This document shows positions 23,605 to 31,678 of a DNA stretch of 64,000 bases, piece after piece. This DNA comes from CAVQGM01 sp963712065 (GTDB lineage Bacteria > Actinomycetota > Acidimicrobiia > Acidimicrobiales > Acidimicrobilacustridaceae), in the NCBI GenBank assembly GCA_963712065.1, contig CAVQGM010000002.1, forward strand, positions 1,364,001 through 1,428,000, in the 5' to 3' direction. Position 1 is the stretch's first letter. Every line of letters starts with the position of its first letter. The position numbers and the translations under genes were made by a program. Below the pieces are notes generated by a model that had not been told where the DNA came from, did no database searches, and was given only the letters and a program-made list of their open reading frames with translations.

Positions 23605-23618
23605 TACCCCTACGGGTA
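23605..23618. promoter_or_regulatory. CsoR-type operator-like palindrome (TACCC-N4-GGGTA)
   Basis: TACCCCTACGGGTA lies 64 bases upstream of the thioredoxin ATG and 23 bases before the HAD stop codon. Its pattern resembles sites bound by CsoR/CstR-family copper or persulfide sensors. No csoR gene is visible in this window, so the assignment rests on the motif alone. Confidence 0.45.
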
Positions 23619-23640
23619 TCTCAACGACCGGAGCCCCGGG

Positions 23641-24402
23641 CTATTCCCCGGGCCGGCGCCGGGCGAGGGCGTCGAGCACCGCCTCGGTGACCCCGTGGAG
23701 GTCACCCACGACGACGTGGGCGCCGGACTGGTCCTGGTGGCCCACCTCGCCCGGCGCCGGGTTGGCGGCGGCCGACGCCACGACGGCCATGCCCGCCGCC
23801 CGACCCGAGGCGATGCCGGGGGTGCTGTCCTCGAACACGACGCAGCGGCTCGGGGGCACGGCCAGGGCGGACGCGGCGGCCAGATAGCACTCGGGATCGG
23901 GCTTGCCGGCCGTGTAGTCCTCGGCCGCGAGGGTGACCGCCAGCACGTCGTGCAGCCCGAGCAGCTCGACCACCGCCTCGAGCTCACGCCGGAAGCTGCC
24001 GGTGACGACGCCCACCGGGACGCCGTCGGCCACCAGCCGTCGGAGCAGCTCCACGGCACCGGGGAGCGGGTCGATGCTCCACCCCTCGCCGAGCAGCCCG
24101 TCGGTCTCGACCATCACCGCGTCGAGGAACGCCTCGAGGTCCCAACCGGGTCGGCGCGCCAGGTCGAGGATGCGGTGGACGTCCTGCCACGCCCGGCCCA
24201 CCAGGCGTTCGAGCACCTCCGCCGGGATCGCCACGTCGACCGCCTCGCAGGCCCGGACGAGGGCGAGCGACTTCAGCGGCTCGGTGTCGACCAGCGTCCC
24301 GTCGAGGTCGAACAGCGCCGCCGCCGGGAACCGCCCCGACCCGACGCCGGGTCCGGGTCGAGGGGCCGACGTGCTGCGCTCGCGCTCCGCCCGGCCGGCC
24401 AT
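23641..24402 (-). CDS. HAD-superfamily phosphatase, beta-phosphoglucomutase-like subgroup
   Basis: The 253-residue HAD hydrolase has motif I DLDGTLVDTEP near residues 32-42, motif II VTGSFR, motif III lysine in YTAGKPDPECYL and motif IV VVFEDSTPG. The helical cap between motifs I and II suits small phosphorylated substrates. The substrate is unknown. The first 25 residues are low-complexity, so a later start is possible, but TAGCGT lies 6 bases before the ATG at 24402 and supports it. Confidence 0.9.
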   Translation of the reverse strand: MAGRAERERSTSAPRPGPGVGSGRFPAAALFDLDGTLVDTEPLKSLALVRACEAVDVAIPAEVLERLVGRAWQDVHRILDLARRPGWDLEAFLDAVMVETDGLLGEGWSIDPLPGAVELLRRLVADGVPVGVVTGSFRRELEAVVELLGLHDVLAVTLAAEDYTAGKPDPECYLAAASALAVPPSRCVVFEDSTPGIASGRAAGMAVVASAAANPAPGEVGHQDQSGAHVVVGDLHGVTEAVLDALARRRPGE

Positions 24403-24408
24403 CGGCCC

Positions 24409-24414
24409 ACGCTA
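24409..24414 (-). promoter_or_regulatory. Candidate -10 hexamer (TAGCGT) of the HAD gene
   Basis: TAGCGT on the minus strand ends 6 bases before the ATG at 24402. Confidence 0.45.
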
Positions 24415-24728
24415 CGGCGTGCCTCCCCGTCGCGTCGGCCCGGCTCGACCTCGCTCCCCTCACCGCCCGAGTCCACCGCCCGGAGGTGTCACCAACCGGT
24501 GACAGACGCCCGTGCGTGGAATCAGCCAAGGAGCATGAAAGTTATCGAGAGACCGTCTTCGTGACGCGTTTCACAAGCCTCGCTCCCGGGCCCGCACGGC
24601 CGGGCCCGATCGGGTCCGAGTCGGACCGGACCGGCAATGTTGCAGAACGAAAACGGATTGGTGACGTTAGGAATACGGGCTGCCGCATCGGGACCCCCCC
24701 GAACCCCCCACCAAGGAGGACCCATCGC
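24415..24728 (+). other. Long regulatory-looking intergenic region before the Rpf-like gene
   Basis: This 314-base gap contains no convincing gene. It holds the inverted repeat TGTCACC-AACC-GGTGACA (24487-24504), a GGGCCCG/CGGGCCC hairpin and a GGTCCGAGTCGGACC palindrome near 24615-24630. A distinctly AT-richer stretch follows near 24640-24680. The Rpf-like ATG is preceded by AAGGAGGA. A long controlled 5' leader is plausible. I looked for the c-di-AMP (ydaO) riboswitch known upstream of some rpf genes and could not match its core. Confidence 0.4.
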
Positions 24729-25349
24729 ATGCGACGCCACCACACCATCGTCATCGCCGCCATCGCCGTACTCGTCCTGGCCGGACTCGCCGGACTCGCC
24801 ATCGCCCGTCCCGGTGCCGATGGTCAGGCCGCCGCCGAGGATGCGCCCAGCCCGCCCGACTTCCGCCTCGACCCCGGTCTGTCCCGGGCCGTCGCCGAGC
24901 GGGTGCGGGAGCAGGCCATCGCCGCCCAGCAGCTCCAGGACTACGTCGAGGCCGTCGAGGCCCAGCAGATCGCCGACTTCGTCGCCGCCGTCGAGGCCCA
25001 GCAGGCCGCCGAGTACCTCACCGCCCTCGAGACCAAGGCTCGCGAGGAGGCCGCCGCCCAGGCCGCCGAGCGTCGGGCCCAGGCCGCCCCGGCCGTGTCC
25101 GACGGCAGCGTCTGGGACCGCCTCGCCCGGTGCGAGTCGGGCGGCAACTGGGCCATGAACTCCGGCAACGGGTTCTACGGCGGCATCCAGTTCATGCGGT
25201 CGACCTGGCTCGCCATGGGTGGCGGCCAGTACGCCGACTACCCCCACCTGGCCAGCCGCGAGCAGCAGATCGCCGTCGCCGAGCGCCTCCTCGCCCAGAG
25301 CGGGTGGGGCCAGTGGCCGGCCTGCTCGGCCCGGCTCGGCCTGCGCTGA
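24729..25349 (+). CDS. Resuscitation-promoting-factor-like muralytic protein
   Basis: Secreted lysozyme-like transglycosylase of 206 residues. It has a signal helix at about 6-26, then three perfect-length 12-residue repeats at 66-101 (AQQLQDYVEAVE, AQQIADFVAAVE, AQQAAEYLTALE) continuing into an Ala/Glu/Arg helix. The Rpf domain spans about 128-206 with the catalytic Glu136 in RCESGGNW and the second conserved Cys in PACSARL. Rpf proteins cleave peptidoglycan and stimulate regrowth. A strong AAGGAGGA site precedes the ATG. Confidence 0.92.
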   Translation: MRRHHTIVIAAIAVLVLAGLAGLAIARPGADGQAAAEDAPSPPDFRLDPGLSRAVAERVREQAIAAQQLQDYVEAVEAQQIADFVAAVEAQQAAEYLTALETKAREEAAAQAAERRAQAAPAVSDGSVWDRLARCESGGNWAMNSGNGFYGGIQFMRSTWLAMGGGQYADYPHLASREQQIAVAERLLAQSGWGQWPACSARLGLR

Positions 25350-25355
25350 GCCGAA

Positions 25356-25379
25356 CCCCCGCCCGGGCCCGGGCGGGGG
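25356..25379. terminator. GC palindrome after the Rpf-like gene
   Basis: A 24-bp perfect palindrome made of five Cs, GCCCGGGCCCGGGC and five Gs starts 6 bases after the stop codon. It probably acts as a hairpin terminator, possibly for both directions. Confidence 0.6.
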
Positions 25380-25397
25380 CGCACCCCAGGAAACGAC

Positions 25398-25425
25398 ACC
25401 GGCCGGCCCCGAGGGGCCGGCCGGT
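25398..25425. terminator. Second bidirectional hairpin between convergent genes
   Basis: ACCGGCCGGCCCC pairs perfectly with GGGGCCGGCCGGT around GA. It lies 24 bases before the stop of the convergent Bax-1 gene. No U-tract. Confidence 0.6.
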
Positions 25426-25449
25426 TCGGTGCTCCGGGACGGGTCCGCG

Positions 25450-26361
25450 TCAGCTCTGCCGGAGCAGGGACAGCAGCCGGAGCATCTCGAGATAGAGCCA
25501 GACGAGGGTGACGGTGAGCCCGAAGGCGCCGTACCACTCCATGTACTTGGGCATGCCGGCCTTGCTGGCCTGCTCGATGAAGGCGAAGTCGATGGCCAGG
25601 TTCAGGGCGGCGACGATGCAGATGACGACGCTGATGCCGATGCCGAGCGGTGTCGGATCGTTCCAGAACGCGATGTCGGCCCCGAACAGCGAGGCGATCG
25701 CCCCGGCCAGGTAGAGCACGAAGATGCCGCCGGTCGCGGCGATGACGCCGACGACGAACCGCTTGGTGACCTTGATGATCCTCGTGGCGTAGAGCAGGAA
25801 CATCACGAGGAACACGGCCAACGTGGCGCCGATGGCCTGCAGGACGATGCCGTCGTACTGCAGGTCGTACATGTGCGAGATGGCACCGATGGCGAAGCCG
25901 TACCCGAGGGCGTAGAGGGGTGCGGTGACGCGGGCCAGCTTCGGCTTGAAGGCGGTGACGAGGCCGATGATCACCCCCCCGATCATCGGGAACCACACCC
26001 AGCCGGGGAAGTCGGTGACCACCTGGGTGACCACCTGGCCCTGCGCGTTGAGCCCGGTCACCTCGCTCTGGGTCACCTGCGACCAGCCGATCCAACCGGT
26101 GGCCAACAGGAGCACGAACAGCACGCCGGTGGCGGTGAGCGTGCCCCCGACGGTCATCCGGGCACCGGTCGTGGTCTCCGGTGGGATGGGCGCCATCTCC
26201 GCCCGGCTGAAGGCGGCGGCGATGCCGGAGGCACCGCCCGAGGCGGCGGCCTCGGGCTGCGGTGGCGGCGGGGCGACCGGTCCCGACGGGGCGGCCCAGC
26301 CGGCCTGATCGTCGTCGCGGGCGTGCTCCCACCGCTGCGGCATCAACACGGGGTTGGCCAT
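25450..26361 (-). CDS. Bax inhibitor-1/YccA family membrane protein
   Basis: The 303-residue protein has a Pro/Ala-rich cytoplasmic N-terminus of about 65 residues, then seven hydrophobic helices between about 70 and 300. It matches the actinobacterial Bax1-I family: the YALGYGFAIGAISHMYD segment, ATRIIKVTKRF and the C-terminal AALNLAIDFAFIEQASKAGMPKYMEWY. Function in bacteria is unclear; some homologues leak calcium. AAAGGA precedes the ATG at 26361, with a TATCCT -10-like hexamer upstream. Confidence 0.93.
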   Translation of the reverse strand: MANPVLMPQRWEHARDDDQAGWAAPSGPVAPPPPQPEAAASGGASGIAAAFSRAEMAPIPPETTTGARMTVGGTLTATGVLFVLLLATGWIGWSQVTQSEVTGLNAQGQVVTQVVTDFPGWVWFPMIGGVIIGLVTAFKPKLARVTAPLYALGYGFAIGAISHMYDLQYDGIVLQAIGATLAVFLVMFLLYATRIIKVTKRFVVGVIAATGGIFVLYLAGAIASLFGADIAFWNDPTPLGIGISVVICIVAALNLAIDFAFIEQASKAGMPKYMEWYGAFGLTVTLVWLYLEMLRLLSLLRQS

Positions 26362-26392
26362 CGATCGTCCTTTCGTGGGGGAGGTGCTGCGG

Positions 26393-27619
26393 TCAAGGAT
26401 ACGGGTCTCCGTCGCCGGGGGCGGGATCGGGCACCTCGGGCGCCGCACCGGCCTGGGCGTCGACCGACGGATCGGGCTCCGCCCCGCGGCGTCGCCGGCG
26501 GTGCGAGGGCTGGTCGGCGGTCATCGGGGTCTCGATGACCGGGTGCCGGGCCACGTAGGTGTACCCGATGGCCTGCAGGACGGCGGCCGCCGGCAGGGCC
26601 AGCAGCGCCCCCACCCCCCCGAACAGCGCGGCACCGGCGATCACGGTGCCGAACGCCACCGCCGGGTGCAGGGCCATGGTGTGAGCCGTGATGCGAGGGG
26701 CGAACAGGTAGTTCTCGATCTGCTGGTAGACGATGATCACGCCGAGCACCCAGAGGGCCTCGACGGGGTCGTTGGCGAGGGCGACGAGCACGGGCAGCGC
26801 CCCGGCGATGTAGGTGCCGATCGTGGGCACGAACTGCGAGACGAGGCCGACGAACAGGGCCAGGGCCAGGGCGTAGGGCACCCCGATCAGCTCGAACGCC
26901 ACCCAGTGGAAGGCGGTCGAGAAGAGGGCGAGCAGTGCCCGGGAGTACAGGTAGCCACCCGTCTTGTCGATGGCGACCTCCCAGCCGTCGAGCACGGCCT
27001 TCTGGCGCCGCGGCGGCAGGAACGAGCAGATCGCCCGACGGAAGCGGGGGCCGTCGGCCACCAGGTAGAAGCTGAACAGGCCGATCGTGAGCAGGCGGAA
27101 CAGCACGCCGAACGAGCTGGTGGCGACGCCGACCACGTCGCCGGCCAGGTTCTCGGCCAGGCCACGCACCGGACCGTCCTCGCGCGTCAGCTCGTCCTGC
27201 AGCTCCTCGACCGAGATGTCGGTGCCGAACCGGTCGTTGATCTGGTCGGCCACGTTGGCGGCGTACTCGTCGGACTGGTCGATGAACTGCGTGACCTGGT
27301 CGACGACGACGGCGCCGATGGCCACGAGGAACACCGCGAGGAACACCAGCAGGCCGACGAACGCCGCCCCCGTCGCCAGGCCGCGCCGCCACCCCTTGTG
27401 CTGCAGCCAGTTGACCGCCGGCTCCAACGCGAAGGAGAGGAAGAGCGCGACGAGGAGGTCGAGGAGGAGGCCCCGGAGCCGCCCGAGCACCCAGCCGACG
27501 ACGACCAGCACCACGACGCCACCGAGGAACAGGGCGATGGCGCGTGGGACCCAGCGCGGCATCCGGTCCCGCTCGGACGGGACCGCCGTGACATCGCTCG
27601 AGGCGCCCCGGTCCGGCAC
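26393..27619 (-). CDS. AI-2E family transporter/permease
   Basis: The protein has about 408 residues and eight hydrophobic helices. Family features include LLLDLLVALFLSFALEPAVNW, a large loop with QDELTRED, SFYLVADGPRF and SQFVPTIGTYIAGALPVLVAL. The group was named for AI-2 export, but many members are Na+/H+ antiporters or unknown. The C-terminus is a disordered acidic/Pro tail. Start GTG 27619 is tentative; an ATG about 20 codons inward (MPRWVPRAIALF) is the alternative. Confidence 0.88.
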   Translation of the reverse strand: MPDRGASSDVTAVPSERDRMPRWVPRAIALFLGGVVVLVVVGWVLGRLRGLLLDLLVALFLSFALEPAVNWLQHKGWRRGLATGAAFVGLLVFLAVFLVAIGAVVVDQVTQFIDQSDEYAANVADQINDRFGTDISVEELQDELTREDGPVRGLAENLAGDVVGVATSSFGVLFRLLTIGLFSFYLVADGPRFRRAICSFLPPRRQKAVLDGWEVAIDKTGGYLYSRALLALFSTAFHWVAFELIGVPYALALALFVGLVSQFVPTIGTYIAGALPVLVALANDPVEALWVLGVIIVYQQIENYLFAPRITAHTMALHPAVAFGTVIAGAALFGGVGALLALPAAAVLQAIGYTYVARHPVIETPMTADQPSHRRRRRGAEPDPSVDAQAGAAPEVPDPAPGDGDPYP

Positions 27620-27741
27620 GGCGCCACGGTGCCACCTCGCCGCCGCCGCCGGGTGGATCCTCCCGGCACACGAGCTCCTCGCCCGCGCCGGGCGCCGGGC
27701 GTGAGGTCGGCGACGCCGGGGATCGCCCGCCAGGGCACGGC

Positions 27742-28386
27742 TCAGGTGGGGTCGGCCCGATCGTCGCCGACGCGCCCGGTGGTCGACACGGGGGCGAGGG
27801 CGACGTCGACCATGGTCTTGCGGGAACGCGCGTCGTAGACGACCTGGGTCCGCGTGGCGCGGTCGTGGAGCCCGAGCCGCTGCTTCGAGAGGGCGACCCA
27901 TGCCGGAGCGATGAACAGTGTGGCGAACAGGATGTAGAAGCGCAGCAGGGCCCGGATCGGGCCGAACGTCAGGGTGGTCCGCCCGACGACACGAAGCCCC
28001 ATGACCCCCTGGCCGATCGTGCGTCCCGACAGCAGCCAGCTCCCGCTGAAGTACAGCGGGAGCCAGATCGCGTAGAGCACGGCGTCGAGCCAGCTGGGGA
28101 CATCGGGATAGGTGGGCGTGGAGAAGGTGAAGATCGCCTCGACGATGGCGAAGCCCCACAGCAGCAGCGGGTAGCCGAGGAGCACGCAGAAGAAGTCGAT
28201 GGTGAAGGCCACGGACCTGGTCACCACCCCGGCGCGCCGTCCCTCGAGCTGCGCCGCCTCGGGAGCCAGGGACCCCATGCGCTCGGCGAGGGTCCTCTGG
28301 GCGCCCGGAAGCGGGGGCAGGGACACCCGTGCCGGGTCGGGGTCCGACGGCGGCGGGGTGGGCACGGGTGCCTCCGAGGTGCTCAA
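27742..28386 (-). CDS. RDD family membrane protein
   Basis: The 214-residue protein has an RDD domain: VTRSVAFTIDFFCVLLGYPLL near residues 56-76 with the conserved Arg and Asp, SGRTIGQGVMGLRVV near 121-135, and LGLHDRATRTQVV near 173-185. A Pro-rich N-terminus precedes it. The TTG start at 28386 overlaps the upstream stop by four bases (TTGA), supporting this unusual start and co-transcription with the 13-residue-repeat gene. Confidence 0.88.
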   Translation of the reverse strand: MSTSEAPVPTPPPSDPDPARVSLPPLPGAQRTLAERMGSLAPEAAQLEGRRAGVVTRSVAFTIDFFCVLLGYPLLLWGFAIVEAIFTFSTPTYPDVPSWLDAVLYAIWLPLYFSGSWLLSGRTIGQGVMGLRVVGRTTLTFGPIRALLRFYILFATLFIAPAWVALSKQRLGLHDRATRTQVVYDARSRKTMVDVALAPVSTTGRVGDDRADPT

Positions 28387-29351
28387 GGACCGTCCTCCGG
28401 GAAGGCGGGGGGTGGGAGCTCGGCGACCTTCCGGCGCAGCACGCGACCGACGATGCGCTCGACGAGGGCGTCGGCATCGGCCGACCGGTCGCGCACGCCG
28501 CCCACGATGTCGTCGGTGATGCCGCCCGTGGCCTGCATCACGACGCTCGACATCTGGATCTCGCCGACCACGTCGTTCACCAGGCCCGAGAGGTCGAGCT
28601 CGGCGAGGACCTGGTTGACGATGGGCGCCAGGTCGAGCTGGCCGATGACGTCGTCGACCAGCTCTGGGAGGTCGAGGTCGCCCATCACCCGGTCGATGAT
28701 GGGCTTGAGATCGAGATCGCCGATGACCTTCTCGACGACCGGCTTGAGGTCGATCTGGTCGATGACACGCGTGACGATCGGACCCATGTCGAGCCCACCG
28801 AGGACTTCGTCGATGACCGGCCCGATGTCGAGCTGTCCGAGGACCTCCTCGATCACCGGCTGCAGCTCGACGGTGCCGAGCACGACCGGCACCGCCATCG
28901 ACACCGTCTCCTCGCTGGTGCGGGTGGCGAGGGCCCGGGCCTCGCGCTCGCGGGCCAGGCCGGTCTCGTAGGCGCCGGCGAGCCGGTGCCGGACCGGTTC
29001 GGTCGCCGGCCGCAGCAGCGGCGCCGACACCAGCCAGCGCACCGTCGGGGCGACGGCGTTGACCGTCACCTCGGTGGCGTCGAGGGCGCGTCGCTGCACT
29101 CCCACGGCGAGGCCGAGGGCCACCCGTCGGCTGGCCGTGAGGGGCCCCGGCTGGTCGTCGACCGGGGCCGGGAGGGCGGCGGGCCCCACCACCTGCCGAG
29201 CGACGGCCCGCACGCCGTCACCGACGAGCAGGGCGAACCCGAGCGCGGTCTGCCCGGCCTGGTCGACCAGCTCGCTGACCGGGACCCGGTTGGCCGGCAG
29301 GTTGCCCCCGTCGACGGGCACCAGCGCCGAGGACAGCGACCTCGTCGCCAT
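28383..29351 (-). CDS. Protein with eight 13-residue repeats, unknown function
   Basis: This 322-residue protein has no recognised family. Residues about 162-266 hold eight consecutive 13-residue repeats, consensus [LIM]xPhhxxVhxxhD (h hydrophobic), such as LKPVVEKVIGDLD and LKPIIDRVMGDLD. The repeat period and amphipathic pattern suggest stacked helices or a membrane-surface solenoid. The N-terminal half is mildly hydrophobic with conserved-looking RRVALGLAVGVQRRALD. The C-terminus ends PPPAFPEDGP. It is translationally coupled to the RDD membrane protein, so a shared membrane role is possible. Confidence 0.8.
   Translation of the reverse strand: MATRSLSSALVPVDGGNLPANRVPVSELVDQAGQTALGFALLVGDGVRAVARQVVGPAALPAPVDDQPGPLTASRRVALGLAVGVQRRALDATEVTVNAVAPTVRWLVSAPLLRPATEPVRHRLAGAYETGLAREREARALATRTSEETVSMAVPVVLGTVELQPVIEEVLGQLDIGPVIDEVLGGLDMGPIVTRVIDQIDLKPVVEKVIGDLDLKPIIDRVMGDLDLPELVDDVIGQLDLAPIVNQVLAELDLSGLVNDVVGEIQMSSVVMQATGGITDDIVGGVRDRSADADALVERIVGRVLRRKVAELPPPAFPEDGP
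28553..28868 (-). repeat. Eight 39-bp coding repeats
   Basis: The repeat region of the upstream partner of the RDD gene. Each unit encodes 13 residues. The units are diverged at DNA level but keep period and Asp/Pro positions, so selection acts on the protein pattern. Confidence 0.8.
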
Positions 29352-29438
29352 CCCCGTCGCCGTTCGTCGCTGCGGCCACTTCCCGCTCCGCGCCCCTCGG
29401 GCGCTGTTCGCCGGTCACCTCACCACTGTGGCACGTGC

Positions 29439-30302
29439 CTACTCATAGGTGGGCTCGTCCCACCACGGGTACCACTCCGGCATGTCGGTGCTCGGCCGCA
29501 TCGTCCAGCGGGCCGGCCGCTTCTCGAGGAAGGCGGTCACTCCTTCGTAGGCGTCGGGCGAGCGACCGGTGGAGTACACGCCGCGGGAGTCGACGCGGTG
29601 GGCCTCCATCGGGTGGTCGGCGCCGAGCATCCGCCACAGCAGCTGGCGGGTGAGCACGGTCGACACGGGGGCGGCGTTGGTGGCGATCTCCACGGCGATG
29701 GACCGGGCCGCCGGGAGCAGCTCGTCGGCCGGGTGGAGACTGCGCACGAGGCCCCGCTCCCGCGCCTCGGTGGCCGGGAACACCCGGGCCGTCATCGTCC
29801 ACTCGAGGGCGTTGGCGATCCCGACGACCCGCGGCAGGAACCAGCTCGCCGCCGCATCGGGCACGATCCCCCGGGCCGCGAAGACGAACCCGAAGCGGGC
29901 ACCGTCGGCGGCCAGGCGGATGTCCATGGGCAGCGTCATCGACGCGCCGACCCCGACCGCGGGCCCGTTGACGGCAGCGATCACCGGCTTGGTGCACCGG
30001 AAGATGCGCAGCGTGAGCAGCCCGCCGAAGTCGCGGGGGTACCCGTGCCGGTCGGCGTCGACGCCCGCCGCGGCCGCGTCGAACGTCTCGCCGCCGGTGC
30101 CGAGATCGGCGCCGGCGCAGAAGGCCCGGCCGCGACCGGTGACGATCACCGCTCGCACGTCGTCGTCGCCGTCGACCAGGTCGAAGGCGGCGTCGAGCTC
30201 GCGCTGCATGGTGATCGTGAACGCGTTCAGCCGGTCCGGTCGGTCGAGGGTGATGGTGGCGACGGGACCGTCGACCTCATAGGCGATCTCGGTGAAGCTC
30301 AC
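29439..30302 (-). CDS. Enoyl-CoA hydratase/isomerase (crotonase) family protein
   Basis: The 287-residue crotonase has ITLDRPDRLNAFTITM near residues 18-33, GRAFCAGADLG near 58-68 (first oxyanion-hole strand), VNGPAVGVGASMTLPMD (second) and GIVPDAAASWFLPR. In this last segment, hydratases usually have Glu in the P-E-A/G position and here it is Asp. It could be a hydratase or another crotonase activity. The GTG at 30302 is preceded at 6 bases by CAGACT. It does not belong with the neighbouring division genes. Confidence 0.9.
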   Translation of the reverse strand: MSFTEIAYEVDGPVATITLDRPDRLNAFTITMQRELDAAFDLVDGDDDVRAVIVTGRGRAFCAGADLGTGGETFDAAAAGVDADRHGYPRDFGGLLTLRIFRCTKPVIAAVNGPAVGVGASMTLPMDIRLAADGARFGFVFAARGIVPDAAASWFLPRVVGIANALEWTMTARVFPATEARERGLVRSLHPADELLPAARSIAVEIATNAAPVSTVLTRQLLWRMLGADHPMEAHRVDSRGVYSTGRSPDAYEGVTAFLEKRPARWTMRPSTDMPEWYPWWDEPTYE

Positions 30303-30314
30303 CCGCGGAGTCTG

Positions 30315-31576
30315 TCACTCGACCGGGCGCGGCAGCGGAGGATCGGTCTTCATGAGGTAGGGCACGGCGTTGACCGGCACGCCCATGATCCGCACCTCGT
30401 AGTGGCAGTGCGGACCGGTCGACAGCCCGGTAGAGCCGACCGCGCCGATGACGTCGCCCATCTTGACGACCGTGCCGGGGGCGACGGACAGCGAGCTCAT
30501 GTGGGCGTACAGCGTGGAGAGCTGGTTGCCGTGGTCGATCACCACGGTCAGGCCGTAGCCGCCACGCTCCCCGGCCAGCACGACGACGCCGTCGGCCGAC
30601 GAGCGCATCGGCGCACCCATGGCGCCGTCGATGTCGACGCCCTTGTGGAGCCGCACGATGCCGAGGATGGGGTGCAGGCGGGGGCCGTAGGCCGACACGA
30701 CCTCGCCGCCCTCGATCGGGTTGAGCAGGATGCCGTAGGTGGTGAGCAATGGCGGCTGACCCTGCTGACGGGCCCGCATCAGCGCGGTGATGTCGTCCGA
30801 TGCGGCCAGGACCGACGCGTAGCCGAGCTCGAACTGGCGCCGCCGGGCCTCGAACTCGAAGCCGAGGCGCTGCCGGTCGGCCGCGGCCTGGGCCGACTCC
30901 TGCTGGGCGGCGACCAACCGGGCCCGCTGGCCGTCGAGGTCCGCGGCCCGCCCGGCGACCTCGTCGCGCGCCTCGGCGGCGTCGTCGCGCGCCGCGGCGG
31001 CGGCGTCGCGGACCAGTTCGACCTCCACCTTGAGGGCCTGGTAGCGGGCGATGATCCGTTCCCGGTCGGCCACCACCGCTTCGCCGTAGACCCGGCCCTT
31101 GGCCAGGTCGTTGAGGCTGGAGGCGTCGCGGAGGGCGGCGGCGTAGTCGGGCATGGGCGTGGCGCCCCCCCGACGTAGGCGGCCACCGCCTGGTCTCGGA
31201 GGCGCTGCTCCTCCTGGGCCAGGCTGGCCTCGGTCCGGACGCGTCGGTCCTCGGCGACGGCGAGCGCGGCATCGGCCTCGTCGGCCCGGGCCTGGGCGCC
31301 GGCCAGCTCCTGGCGCACGGCGGCGATGGACAGGTCGAGGGCCGCGACCTCCTGCTGGAGGCCCAGCACCCGCAGGGACGCCTCCTCCAGGCGTTGCTGG
31401 GCGTCCGCCTCGCCGGCGAGGGCCTGCTCGTAGGCGCCGGCGACGTCGGTGCCGGCCGGCAGCTCGACCTCGCCCCCGCCCTCCTCCTGCGCCCGAGCCG
31501 GCGCGACCAGCAGCGACCCGAAGGACAGCGCGGCGACCAGGAACGCTGCTGAGGAGCGCCTCAGTCGTCGATGCAT
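30315..31576 (-). CDS. Coiled-coil M23 (LytM) peptidoglycan hydrolase with a homopolymer frameshift
   Basis: One secreted protein of about 420 residues is split by a C7 run at 31165-31171. Removing one base joins AVAAYVGG to the downstream frame MPDYAAALRD. It has a signal peptide (FLVAALSFGSLLVAPARA), a long coiled coil with a break, and a C-terminal M23 domain with both zinc motifs, HKGVDIDG and HCHYE, intact. This is the EnvC/RipA-like layout of division amidase activators or hydrolases. It lies just downstream of ftsX, so FtsEX control is plausible. The start used is the ATG at 31576. Confidence 0.85.
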
Positions 31577-31678
31577 GCCGCCATGTCCCCCACCGTCGTC
31601 CATCCTCCGGCCATCATCGGCGTCGCGGGGTGGGAACCGTAGTCGGTTCCACCTTGCCGGTGCGGACCCGGCGCACGA

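Noticed and set aside
24415..24728. c-di-AMP (ydaO-type) riboswitch upstream of the Rpf-like gene
   Set aside because: Known in other actinobacterial rpf leaders, but the conserved GGGGGAACC-like core and partner helices could not be found here.
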